DNA of 64,000 bases from Serratia entomophila (GTDB taxonomy: Bacteria; Pseudomonadota; Gammaproteobacteria; Enterobacterales; Enterobacteriaceae). Of this stretch, positions 46,224-53,314 are shown in pieces. Under the pieces are notes generated by a model. It was not told the origin of the DNA and searched no databases. It saw nothing but the letters and a program-made list of their open reading frames with translations. Numbering within the stretch: the first letter of the stretch is position 1; each line of letters starts with the position of its first letter. The DNA is taken from positions 2,542,001 through 2,606,000 of the forward strand of contig NZ_CP082787.1 in NCBI RefSeq assembly GCF_021462285.1, given 5' to 3'. The translations under genes and the position numbers were made by a program.

Positions 46224-47378
46224 ATGAACCAGATAACTCGCTTTACCCCCTTGGCGTTGGCCGCCGCCGTGATGATCGGCCTGAGCGCCCCCGCGCAGGC
46301 CGACGACACCGTGCTGATCGGCCTGGCCGGCCCGCTGACCGGGCCTTCCGCGCGCATCGGCAAGGATTTGGAAAACGGCGCGCAGCTGGCTATCGCCGAC
46401 GCCAACGCCCAGAAGCCGACGCTGAACGGCAAGCCGGTCACCTTCAAATTGCTGTCTGAAGACGATCAGTCCGATCCGCGCACCGCGGTGGCGGTAGCCC
46501 AGCGCCTGGTGGACGAAGGCGTAGCCGGCGTGGTCGGCCACTGGAACACCGGCACCAGCATTCCGGCCGCGCGCATCTACCACGACGCCGGCATAGCTCA
46601 GGTGGCGCCGGTGGCAACCGGCCACGGCTATACTCAACAAGGATTCGACACCAGCTTCCGCGTGATGGGCCATGACGACGACGGCGGCAACTATGCCGGG
46701 CAGTACGCGGTGAAAGAGCTGAAAGCCAAGCGCATCGCGGTCATCGACGATCGCACCGCCTTTGGCCAGGGGCTGGCGGATGAGTTCATCAAGTCGCTGC
46801 AGGCCCAGGGCGTGCAGCCGGTCAGCCGTGAATACGTCGACGACAAAACCGTCGACTTCAGCGCGGTGCTGACCACCATACGCAGTAAAAACGCCGACCT
46901 GATTTTCTTTGGCGGCGTGGATTCGCAGGCGGCGCCGCTGGCCCGCCGCCTGAAACAGCTGGGCATGAACGCTCAATTAATGGGCGCCGGCGGCTTTGTC
47001 AGCCAAACTTTCCTGACGCTGGCGCAAAAAGAAGGCGACGGCGTGGTGGCGCTGGAGCCTGGCCTGCCGCTGGAGCAAATGCCGGGCGGCAAGGCCTTTG
47101 AACAGGCTTACCGCGACCGGTACAAAACCCATATCGAGCTGCATGCGCCCTTCGCCTATGACGCCACCCGGGTGTTGATCGCCGCTATCGAACAGGCCGG
47201 TTCGGCCGATCCGGCCGACTACCTGCCTAAGCTGCGCGCCATCCGCTATCAGGGCGTGACCGGCACCATCGCCTTTGACGCCCAGGGCAACCTGCAGCAG
47301 CCAAGCTTCACCCTGTACCAGGTAGTCGGCGGCAAATGGCAGCCGCAGACCGTGCTGGGCGGCGCCAAACCACAATAA
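46224..47378 (+). CDS. Branched-chain-type periplasmic binding protein (LivK-like)
   Basis: Periplasmic protein of 384 residues with signal peptide MNQITRFTPLALAAAVMIGL cut after AQA. Peripla_BP_6 fold: VLIGLAGPLTGPSARIGKDL at the first strand, GVVGHWNTGTSIPAARIYHD, RVMGHDDDGGNYAGQYAVKE and VIDDRTAFGQGLADEF. Binding pocket residues TGTS and the DDRT loop resemble LivJ/K. It sits between the ATPases and the two hydrolytic enzymes, so the ligand may be a cyclic or modified amino acid. Confidence 0.93.
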   Translation: MNQITRFTPLALAAAVMIGLSAPAQADDTVLIGLAGPLTGPSARIGKDLENGAQLAIADANAQKPTLNGKPVTFKLLSEDDQSDPRTAVAVAQRLVDEGVAGVVGHWNTGTSIPAARIYHDAGIAQVAPVATGHGYTQQGFDTSFRVMGHDDDGGNYAGQYAVKELKAKRIAVIDDRTAFGQGLADEFIKSLQAQGVQPVSREYVDDKTVDFSAVLTTIRSKNADLIFFGGVDSQAAPLARRLKQLGMNAQLMGAGGFVSQTFLTLAQKEGDGVVALEPGLPLEQMPGGKAFEQAYRDRYKTHIELHAPFAYDATRVLIAAIEQAGSADPADYLPKLRAIRYQGVTGTIAFDAQGNLQQPSFTLYQVVGGKWQPQTVLGGAKPQ

Positions 47379-47400
47379 GAGAGCAATGAGGAGCAAGCCG

Positions 47401-47892
47401 ATGAGCTGTGCAAAAAACGAATTGGGCATTCTGGCCCGCCGCCGTATTGAGGCGGAGATCATCAAGCCAATCTATCACATCCTGGTGCGCGAGATAGGCA
47501 AGGCGCGGGCGCAGGCGGTGATCGGCGAAGCCATCGAAAACGCCGCCATCGACGCCGGCAAGCGGTTTGCCGCCCAGGAGCCGGCAGGCGCGGATTTGCA
47601 AAGCTTCGCCGCCCTGCAATACCTGTGGGAAAAAGACGACGCGCTGCGGGTCGAGGTGATCAATCAGGACGAGCGGCATTTTGATTATAACGTCACCCGC
47701 TGCCGCTACGCCGAGATGTACCACGAAATGGGGCTGGGCGAGATTGGCCACCTGCTGTCGTGCGCCCGCGACAGCCAGTTTATCGTCGGCTATGCGCCGG
47801 ACGTCGAACTGCAGCGCAGCCAGACCATCATGTCCGGCGCGCCCTGCTGCGACTTCCGCTACACCGCTAAAACCCAGGAAGAAAAAAAATGA
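47401..47892 (+). CDS. L-2-amino-thiazoline-4-carboxylate hydrolase family
   Basis: Protein of 163 residues; ATG 47401 has AGGAG seven bases upstream, better than the ATG at 47386. The family opens the thiazoline ring of 2-aminothiazoline-4-carboxylate (ATC), giving N-carbamoyl-L-cysteine (AtcB step in Pseudomonas). Visible features: RRRIEAEIIKPIYHILV, NVTRCRYAEMYHEMGLGEIG and two conserved cysteines near the end, LLSCARDSQFIVGYAPD and GAPCCDFRY. It ends in GAA AAA AAA TGA and overlaps the next gene by four bases. Both the fold and the pairing with a carbamoylase argue for this pathway; activity is inferred. Confidence 0.82.
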   Translation: MSCAKNELGILARRRIEAEIIKPIYHILVREIGKARAQAVIGEAIENAAIDAGKRFAAQEPAGADLQSFAALQYLWEKDDALRVEVINQDERHFDYNVTRCRYAEMYHEMGLGEIGHLLSCARDSQFIVGYAPDVELQRSQTIMSGAPCCDFRYTAKTQEEKK

Positions 47893-49115
47893 CTCTGCAG
47901 ATCGACGGCGACCGCCTGTGGCGCAGCCTGCATGAGATGGCGCAGTTCGGCGCCATCGCCAACAACGGCGTCACCCGGCTGGCGCTGAGCGAAGAAGACC
48001 GGCTGGCGCGCAACCAACTGCGCGACTGGGCGCTGCAGGCCGGCTGCAGCGTACGGGTCGATCGCATGGGCAATATGTTCCTGCGCCGCGAAGGCGCGCG
48101 CCCCGAACTGGCGCCGGTGGTGACCGGCTCGCACGGCGATTCGCAGCCCAACGGCGGCCGTTTCGACGGCATTTACGGCGTGCTGGCCGGGCTGGAGGTG
48201 ATCCGTACCCTCAACGATCGCCAGATCCTGACCGAACGGGCGATTGAGGTGATCAACTGGACCAACGAAGAAGGCGCGCGCTTTGCGCCGGCGATGATTT
48301 CCTCCGGCGTCTTTTCCGGCGTGTTCAGCCTGGAATACGGCCTGTCGCGCCGCGACGCGCAGGGGGTCAGCATCGGCGAAGCGCTGCGGGAAATCGGCTA
48401 CGACGGCGAACAGCCGGTGGGCGGCGCGCCGATCCACGCCGCCTTCGAACTGCATATCGAGCAAGGGCCGATCCTCGAAGCGGAAAACATCGCGATCGGC
48501 GTGGTGACCGCTGCGCAAGGGCAGCGCTGGTATGAACTGGAGGTCACGGGTTTCAGCGCCCATGCCGGCACCACGCCGATGGATCGCCGCCGCGACGCCC
48601 TGCTCGGCTTCGCCGACCTGGTGACGGCGGTCAACCGCATTGGCCTGAACTTTATGCCGGACGCGCGCGCCACCGTCGGCATGGCGCAAATCACGCCCAA
48701 CTCACGCAACGTGGTGCCGGGCAAGGTGTTCTTCAGCGTCGAGTTCCGCCACCCACAGGACGCGGTGCTCGAACAGATGGAACAGCGCCTGCTGGCGGCG
48801 GTGGCCGAGGTGAATAGCGGCGCCTTGAACGCCCGCGCCGAACGCATTTTTCAGTATCAGCCGATCCGTTTCGACGCCGGCTGCGTCACCAGCGTGCGCC
48901 AGGCGGCGCAGGCGCTGGGCTACAGCCACCACGACATGGTCTCCGGCGCCGGCCACGACGCCTGCTACCTGAGCAACGTCGCCCCGACCGCGATGATTTT
49001 CATCCCCTGCGTGGACGGCATCAGCCACAACGAACAGGAGGATATCTCCCCGGCCTGGGCCACCGCCGGCGCCAACGTGCTGCTGCATGCGCTGCTGGCG
49101 CATACTCACGCCTGA
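47889..49115 (+). CDS. N-carbamoyl-L-amino-acid hydrolase (M20 family)
   Basis: Zn enzyme of 408 residues, the L-carbamoylase/allantoate-amidohydrolase group. Metal ligands: TGSHGDSQPNGGRFDGIYG (His, Asp), NWTNEEGARFAPAM (Glu), FELHIEQGPILEAE (His) and ISHNEQEDISPA (His). Substrate Arg in NSRNVVPGKV region. Paired with the ATC hydrolase it would free L-cysteine, CO2 and ammonia from N-carbamoyl-L-cysteine (AtcC step). Ribosome site AGGAAG within the end of the upstream gene. Other carbamoyl- or ureido-acids are alternatives. Confidence 0.9.
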   Translation: MTLQIDGDRLWRSLHEMAQFGAIANNGVTRLALSEEDRLARNQLRDWALQAGCSVRVDRMGNMFLRREGARPELAPVVTGSHGDSQPNGGRFDGIYGVLAGLEVIRTLNDRQILTERAIEVINWTNEEGARFAPAMISSGVFSGVFSLEYGLSRRDAQGVSIGEALREIGYDGEQPVGGAPIHAAFELHIEQGPILEAENIAIGVVTAAQGQRWYELEVTGFSAHAGTTPMDRRRDALLGFADLVTAVNRIGLNFMPDARATVGMAQITPNSRNVVPGKVFFSVEFRHPQDAVLEQMEQRLLAAVAEVNSGALNARAERIFQYQPIRFDAGCVTSVRQAAQALGYSHHDMVSGAGHDACYLSNVAPTAMIFIPCVDGISHNEQEDISPAWATAGANVLLHALLAHTHA

Positions 49116-49155
49116 TCCCTTTCCGCCCGCGGTTGCCGATCGGGGGCGCGAAAAT

Positions 49156-49212
49156 ATATTCAACGAAACGGTTGAATATTAGCCTGCCTGTTCTATATTC
49201 AACCATATGGTT
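49156..49212 (+). promoter_or_regulatory. Two ArsR-type operators over a promoter
   Basis: Site 1: ATATTCAAC (49156-49164) and GTTGAATAT (49171-49179), perfect. Site 2: palindrome AACCATATGGTT (49201-49212), which contains the start codon ATG at 49207. TTGAAT (49172-49177) and TATATT (49194-49199), 16 bases apart, form a promoter. Repression of the gene by its own product is likely. Confidence 0.75.
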
Positions 49213-49554
49213 AAATTATCTTCCTCTCAGCTGGACGCCATTTTTCACGCGTTGTCCGATCCGACCCGGCGCTCCATGCTGCACGCGCTGGCCGACGGCG
49301 AACGCAGCATCGGCGAACTGGCCGCGCCGTTGCAGATGTCGTTCGCCGGCGCCTCCAAGCACGTTAAAGCACTGGAACATGCGGGCCTGGTGCAGCGAAC
49401 CGTGCAGGGAAGAAACCATATTTGCCGGCTCGAAGCCGAGCCGATGGCGCAGGCCATGCAATGGCTGCAAACCTATGAACATTTCTGGACTGAACGGCTG
49501 GACGCGCTGGAACTGGCGCTGCGGCAGGCCGAACGGCATCCTCCCAAGGAGTGA
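49207..49554 (+). CDS. ArsR-family repressor
   Basis: Winged-helix regulator of 115 residues (LDAIFHALSDPTRRSMLHAL, SIGELAAPLQMSFAGASKHV, LEHAGLVQRTVQGRNHICRL). No metal-binding CxC motif; this belongs to the branch paired with SRPBCC/AHSA1 genes. There is no Shine-Dalgarno ahead of the ATG; the predicted transcript starts at or next to it, so the message may be leaderless. Cotranscribed with the next gene (three-base gap). Confidence 0.88.
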   Translation: MVKLSSSQLDAIFHALSDPTRRSMLHALADGERSIGELAAPLQMSFAGASKHVKALEHAGLVQRTVQGRNHICRLEAEPMAQAMQWLQTYEHFWTERLDALELALRQAERHPPKE

Positions 49555-49557
49555 ACC

Positions 49558-50091
49558 ATGAATGATTACGGCATGATTATCGAACCCGGCACGCTGCGCA
49601 TCCAGCGGCTGCTGCCCGGCCCGATCGAACGGGTCTGGGCTTACCTGACCGAATCCGACAAACGCGCTACCTGGCTGGCGGCCGGTGAGATGACGCTGGA
49701 GAGCGGCGCGCCGCTGGAGCTGAGTTTCCACAATTCCGAGCTGGCGGGCGAACACGAACAGCCGCCGGCCAAATACAAACAGCACGGCGGCTGCGTCAGC
49801 AACCGCGGCCACATTACCTGCCTTTTCCCGCCGCGCGTGCTGAGCTTTACCTGGGCGGAACAGGATCAGGGCCGCCCTTCCGAAGTCACTTTCGAACTGA
49901 CCGAGCAAGGCTCGGCGGTGCTGCTGACGGTGACCCACCGCCGGTTGGCCAACCGCGACGAAATGCTCAGCGTGGCCGGCGGCTGGCACACGCATCTGGA
50001 TATTCTGGTGGACCGGCTGCATGACCGCCAGCCACGGCCGTTCTGGAACACCCTCACCAGGCTGGAAGAGGAGTATCGCGTCAGGCTGTGA
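49558..50091 (+). CDS. SRPBCC (AHSA1-like) protein
   Basis: Protein of 177 residues of the START/AHSA1 fold, a hydrophobic-pocket beta-grip. Typical run: IQRLLPGPIERVWAYLTESD, KRATWLAAGEMTL, then FTWAEQDQGRPSEVTFELTE and AGGWHTHLDILVDRL. It has a good ribosome site (AAGGAG). Pairs of ArsR plus AHSA1 proteins are common; the ligand is unknown. Its stop abuts the stop of the convergent CorA-like gene with no spacer. Confidence 0.87.
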   Translation: MNDYGMIIEPGTLRIQRLLPGPIERVWAYLTESDKRATWLAAGEMTLESGAPLELSFHNSELAGEHEQPPAKYKQHGGCVSNRGHITCLFPPRVLSFTWAEQDQGRPSEVTFELTEQGSAVLLTVTHRRLANRDEMLSVAGGWHTHLDILVDRLHDRQPRPFWNTLTRLEEEYRVRL

Positions 50092-51120
50092 TCAGCCTTC
50101 GTCCCTGCGCCTGAATGCCAGATAACCGGCGATCAGCGTAAAACTGCCGACCAGCAACACCAGCAGAATAAAGCCGTGGTGATTGCTGGCCAGCGGGATC
50201 CCCCCGACGTTCATACCAAAAAAACCGGCGACGATGTTGATCGGCAGCGCCAGCACGGTGATCACCGTCAGGGTGTACAGCGTGCGGTTGTTCTGCTCCA
50301 TCTGCTTGGCGCCGATTTCCTCCTGCAGCAGCCGGATGCGTTCGGTCAGGCTGGCGAGATCGTTCAACACGACGGTGAACTCCTCGGTGAACTGGCGCAG
50401 ATCCTGCACCACCTCGCGGCTCAGCCAGTTCGGCGGGCGGTTCAACAAGCGGAACAGCGCCGCCGGCTCCGGCGCCAACAGCCGTTGGAAACGCAGCAGC
50501 ATGCGGCGCATGCGCCCCAGTTCGGTGCGATTGCGCTTGACGTGGTTGCTCAACAGGCGATCTTCAATGGTATCGACATAGTGGTTGGCCTGGCGCACCA
50601 CCTGCTCCAGCACCTCCTCCTGTTCCTCCAGCAAATGCGCCAGCAGTTCGGTCGAGGACGCCAGCTGCAGCGGCCCCAGCCGGCCGAGCAGCCGTTCGAT
50701 CAGGCGCAGCGGCTTATGCCGCACCGTCACCACCAGCCCGCTGCAGCAGTACAGCCACAGCGTTGCGGTTTCGGGGTTGTTCTCTTTGGGATGGAAAATC
50801 ACGTCGTTGAGCACCGCGAACAGATCGTCACCCTGCCGCTCAATGCGCGTGGTGTGCGAACCGTGACGAATTTCGTCAAAGAAGAAATCGGAAATGGCGA
50901 AATGGTTTCTCAGCCACTTTTCCGCCGCGGCGTGGTTGAGATTGAGGTGCAGCCAGATAAATCCCTCGCCGGGCGGCAGCGTCTGATAGGCCTGGCAGGC
51001 CTGCTGCGACGTCAGCCGCTGCGGCGGCTCGCCCTGGCGGAAGACATGGCCGTAGATCAGGCCGGTCACTTCGTCGTCGAAATCAAGCTTGTGCATTTTT
51101 TCCGCAAGCGTCTGCGCCAT
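50092..51120 (-). CDS. CorA-superfamily metal transporter, ZntB-like
   Basis: Inner-membrane transporter of 342 residues: a large cytoplasmic N-terminal funnel (coiled coil LLEEQEEVLEQVVRQANHYV, residues about 165-260) then two helices at the very end. The loop between them reads GFFGMNVGGIPLASNHHG: GMN is the CorA selectivity motif, and GGIP after it is a ZntB/CorA-II feature. ATG 51120 (MAQTLAEKMHKLDF) is chosen over the frame start at 51177. Zn2+, Mg2+ or Co2+ are possible ions. Single gene. Confidence 0.85.
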   Translation of the reverse strand: MAQTLAEKMHKLDFDDEVTGLIYGHVFRQGEPPQRLTSQQACQAYQTLPPGEGFIWLHLNLNHAAAEKWLRNHFAISDFFFDEIRHGSHTTRIERQGDDLFAVLNDVIFHPKENNPETATLWLYCCSGLVVTVRHKPLRLIERLLGRLGPLQLASSTELLAHLLEEQEEVLEQVVRQANHYVDTIEDRLLSNHVKRNRTELGRMRRMLLRFQRLLAPEPAALFRLLNRPPNWLSREVVQDLRQFTEEFTVVLNDLASLTERIRLLQEEIGAKQMEQNNRTLYTLTVITVLALPINIVAGFFGMNVGGIPLASNHHGFILLVLLVGSFTLIAGYLAFRRRDEG

Positions 51121-51238
51121 AAATATTACTACCCTGAGAAACCGGACCTCGCCTTTATAGCAATCTTTATCCGCCAACGTTAATTATTTTCACCGTTCCC
51201 GATGATTAATATTAGCGTCATAAAAAAGTCACATTAAT

Positions 51239-51319
51239 TCAGAATACTTTGCAGGCAATAGCCAGCACACGTTCAATAATCAGGTCGATTACCGCTGCAC
51301 CAACTTGAGCATTCCTCAT
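51239..51319 (-). CDS. Possible 26-residue hydrophobic peptide
   Basis: Reads MRNAQVGAAVIDLIIERVLA then a short Cys-containing end, in the AT-rich gap between the CorA-like gene and the STM2901-like gene. GGA stands eight bases before the ATG. Amphipathic single helices of this kind occur in small stress or toxin peptides, but one short frame is weak evidence. The rest of this 318-base gap (51121-51438) shows only AT-rich promoter-like DNA. Confidence 0.25.
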   Translation of the reverse strand: MRNAQVGAAVIDLIIERVLAIACKVF

Positions 51320-51438
51320 CGATTTCCATATCCAGAACACCAAAGTGTGATTTTTGTTCAGACTACCACAGGGGTCGAGCATTGAAACATTCCCTGACGT
51401 CCGTTATGTTAGAACGCTGCCAATTGACAAGGAAAGTT

Positions 51439-51903
51439 ATGGATACGGTTGAAGAGTTAGGCGGAACGTATTTCTACAAAGGTTACAGTAACTTAAATCC
51501 CCAGCAGCTATTCTGGCTTGTCTGGGTTGATGCATTCAGCCAGCATGCAGGTTTAGAAATTTCCGCATCAGCTATGATTTTGGCGGGCTACCCATTCTTG
51601 GGAACAAGAGGAAAGCCATCCCCCGCGACCAAAGGGACGTCTATAGCCTCCGTTGTATCAAGAAGGTTAATCCCTGATATACACTTACCGCCCGGCGTTG
51701 TTATACCTACGCTTGTCGGACGCTCCTTAAAAGACTTGCACGTTAGCTATACAAACAAGGTAAGAACAGCTATCGGGAGAAACATTCCGTGGATTGGTTA
51801 TGCAATGGCGGCATACACAGTTCATGCCATAAGCCGCGATGTTAAAGAAACATATAACCGCGTCGCAAGATCTGAACATCGAATCGCGTGGACACACTTT
51901 TGA
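51439..51903 (+). CDS. STM2901-like protein of the AT-rich insert
   Basis: Protein of 154 residues; ATG 51439 has AAGGA five bases upstream, whereas the open frame from a TTG at 51382 has poorer support. Sequence opens MDTVEELGGTYFYKGYSNLN and includes VWVDAFSQHAGLEISASAMI, ILAGYPFLGTRGKP and a terminal PWIGYAMAAYTVHAISRDVK. The pattern recalls Salmonella STM2901-family proteins found beside mobile-element scars; one or two membrane segments are possible. Codons are visibly AT-richer than those around. It overlaps the DUF1493 gene by 16 bases. Identity is from memory only. Confidence 0.65.
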   Translation: MDTVEELGGTYFYKGYSNLNPQQLFWLVWVDAFSQHAGLEISASAMILAGYPFLGTRGKPSPATKGTSIASVVSRRLIPDIHLPPGVVIPTLVGRSLKDLHVSYTNKVRTAIGRNIPWIGYAMAAYTVHAISRDVKETYNRVARSEHRIAWTHF

Positions 51904-52211
51904 ATACCGAACATGAAATTTTGGCGTACATCCAAAGAAAATACAGCCACAAAAAATTTCTTTTTTTTGGCCCCTTGTTACCAGTTACCTTAGAAACGGA
52001 TCTCCGCCGTGACCTTAAAATAATTTATGAGGATGCTGAGGAACTTTTTACTTATTATTTCGATACGTGGAAAATTGCCCCTGAGCAGTTCAGTATTGAC
52101 CGATATTTCAACCCGGAGTACCTAGGGTCACCTAAGCCTGACAAACCTTTAGAATCAATTACAGTCCGTATGCTTATCGAATCCGCCAAGGTTGGCCGCT
52201 GGCTGTATTAG
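51888..52211 (+). CDS. DUF1493-family protein of the AT-rich insert
   Basis: Protein of 107 residues from a GTG at 51888, overlapping the upstream stop. The family pattern is visible: LPVTLETDLRRDLKIIYEDA, then EELFTYYFDTWKIAPEQFSI, RYFNPEYLG and the C-terminal KPLESITVRMLIESAKVGRW. DUF1493 proteins are acyl-carrier-like by shape and usually lie next to an STM2901-type partner, as here. Function unknown; a small accessory pair moved by horizontal transfer is the natural reading. Confidence 0.7.
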   Translation: MDTLLNTEHEILAYIQRKYSHKKFLFFGPLLPVTLETDLRRDLKIIYEDAEELFTYYFDTWKIAPEQFSIDRYFNPEYLGSPKPDKPLESITVRMLIESAKVGRWLY

Positions 52212-52213
52212 GC

Positions 52214-52288
52214 CGGCAGTTGCCGACCATCCCGCCGCGCAAGCGCAGCCCCGAATACAGCCGCAGCCCGGTGCCGGAAGTCTATTGA
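52214..52288 (+). pseudogene. Possible 3' remnant of a GC-rich gene
   Basis: Immediately after the AT-rich pair the base composition returns to normal and a frame reads RQLPTIPPRKRSPEYSRSPV then PEVY and TGA. This Arg/Pro/Ser-rich end looks like a real C-terminus without an upstream gene. A hairpin ten bases beyond its stop (52298-52317) would be the gene's old terminator. The parent gene is not identified. Confidence 0.35.
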
Positions 52289-52297
52289 GTGCCGCAC

Positions 52298-52317
52298 GGG
52301 GGCGGGCAACCGCCCCC
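52298..52317 (+). terminator. Hairpin after the gene remnant
   Basis: GGGGGCGG (52298-52305), loop GCAA, CCGCCCCC (52310-52317), weak tail. Probably the ancestral terminator of the lost gene. A second small hairpin CCCTG/CAGGG is at about 52331-52346. Confidence 0.55.
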
Positions 52318-52459
52318 TCGCTCAGCCGAACCCTGCGGCAACAGGGTTGCTGTAACGCCTGTTAACAGATTGCAGGATCATCCCCCTATTTTCTCCACAT
52401 TTGCTGCTCAGACTCTTGTTTATATTTATTAATCACTTAGAGTCATTATTGCGGTCGCC

Positions 52460-53275
52460 ATGTTTTTATCTAAACCTTTCTCTCGTGTTCTCGTGCTGTT
52501 CCTCGGCCTGTTGGCCGCCCTGTCTCAGGCCCACGCCGCCGCGCCGCTGGTGCTGAATTCCAAGGCCGCGCTGGTGGTCAATCAGCGCACCGGCAAAATC
52601 CTGTATCAGAAACAAGCCAACCGCGCGCTGCCCATCGCTTCGCTGACCAAGCTGATGACCGCGATGGTCGCTCTCGACGCCAAACGCCCGTTGGGCGGCA
52701 AGCTGAGGGTAACCCCCGCCGACCGCGACCTGCTGAAGAAAACCCATTCGCGCCTGACCATAGGTTCCACGCTGAGCCGCCGCGATATGCTGCACATCGC
52801 GCTGATGTCCTCGGAAAACCGCGCCGCTTCGGCGCTAAGCCGCAACTATCCCGGCGGCCGCAAAGCCTTTGTGGCGAAGATGAACCAGAAGGCGCGCGCC
52901 ATCGGCATGAAACGCACGCGTTTCTACGATCCGACCGGGCTGACGCCGCGCAACGTCGCCAGCGCCCGAGATCTGCTGCAGATGGTGAACCATGCCTACC
53001 GCTATCAGACTATTCGCCGCTTCAGCATCGACAAACAGCAGATTGTCCGCCCCGGCCGCGGCCAACTGGTGTATCGCAGCTCTAACGGGTTGATCAATAA
53101 CCCTGCCTGGAAAATTCAGCTGCAGAAAACCGGCTTTACCGACGAAGCCGGCCATTGCCTGGCGGTGCGCACGCTGATTAAAGGCCAGCCGGTGGTGATC
53201 GTCCTGCTCGGCGCGCAGCAGCGCTACGGTCACTACAGCGACGCCATTCGCCTGAAGGCCTGGCTGGAGTCTTGA
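52460..53275 (+). CDS. pbpG: D-alanyl-D-alanine endopeptidase (PBP7)
   Basis: Periplasmic serine peptidase of 271 residues that cuts D-Ala-DAP cross-links in peptidoglycan. Signal peptide MFLSKPFSRVLVLFLGLLAA cut after AHA. Penicillin-binding motifs: SxxK in IASLTKLMTAM, SxN in MSSENRAASAL and KTG in QLQKTGFTDEAG. Length and order match enterobacterial PBP7 (S11 family). Monocistronic, convergent with an alcohol dehydrogenase. Confidence 0.94.
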   Translation: MFLSKPFSRVLVLFLGLLAALSQAHAAAPLVLNSKAALVVNQRTGKILYQKQANRALPIASLTKLMTAMVALDAKRPLGGKLRVTPADRDLLKKTHSRLTIGSTLSRRDMLHIALMSSENRAASALSRNYPGGRKAFVAKMNQKARAIGMKRTRFYDPTGLTPRNVASARDLLQMVNHAYRYQTIRRFSIDKQQIVRPGRGQLVYRSSNGLINNPAWKIQLQKTGFTDEAGHCLAVRTLIKGQPVVIVLLGAQQRYGHYSDAIRLKAWLES

Positions 53276-53286
53276 ATACGACATGT

Positions 53287-53309
53287 CGGAGACGGGCGCG
53301 CCGTCTCCG
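53287..53309. terminator. Hairpin between pbpG and the alcohol dehydrogenase
   Basis: CGGAGACGG (53287-53295) and CCGTCTCCG (53301-53309), nine perfect bases, five-base loop, no T tract. Shared by the convergent genes. Confidence 0.6.
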
Positions 53310-53314
53310 GTCGG

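Noticed and set aside
51382..51438. TTG start of the STM2901-like gene
   Set aside because: The ATG at 51439 has a much better ribosome site (AAGGA, five bases).
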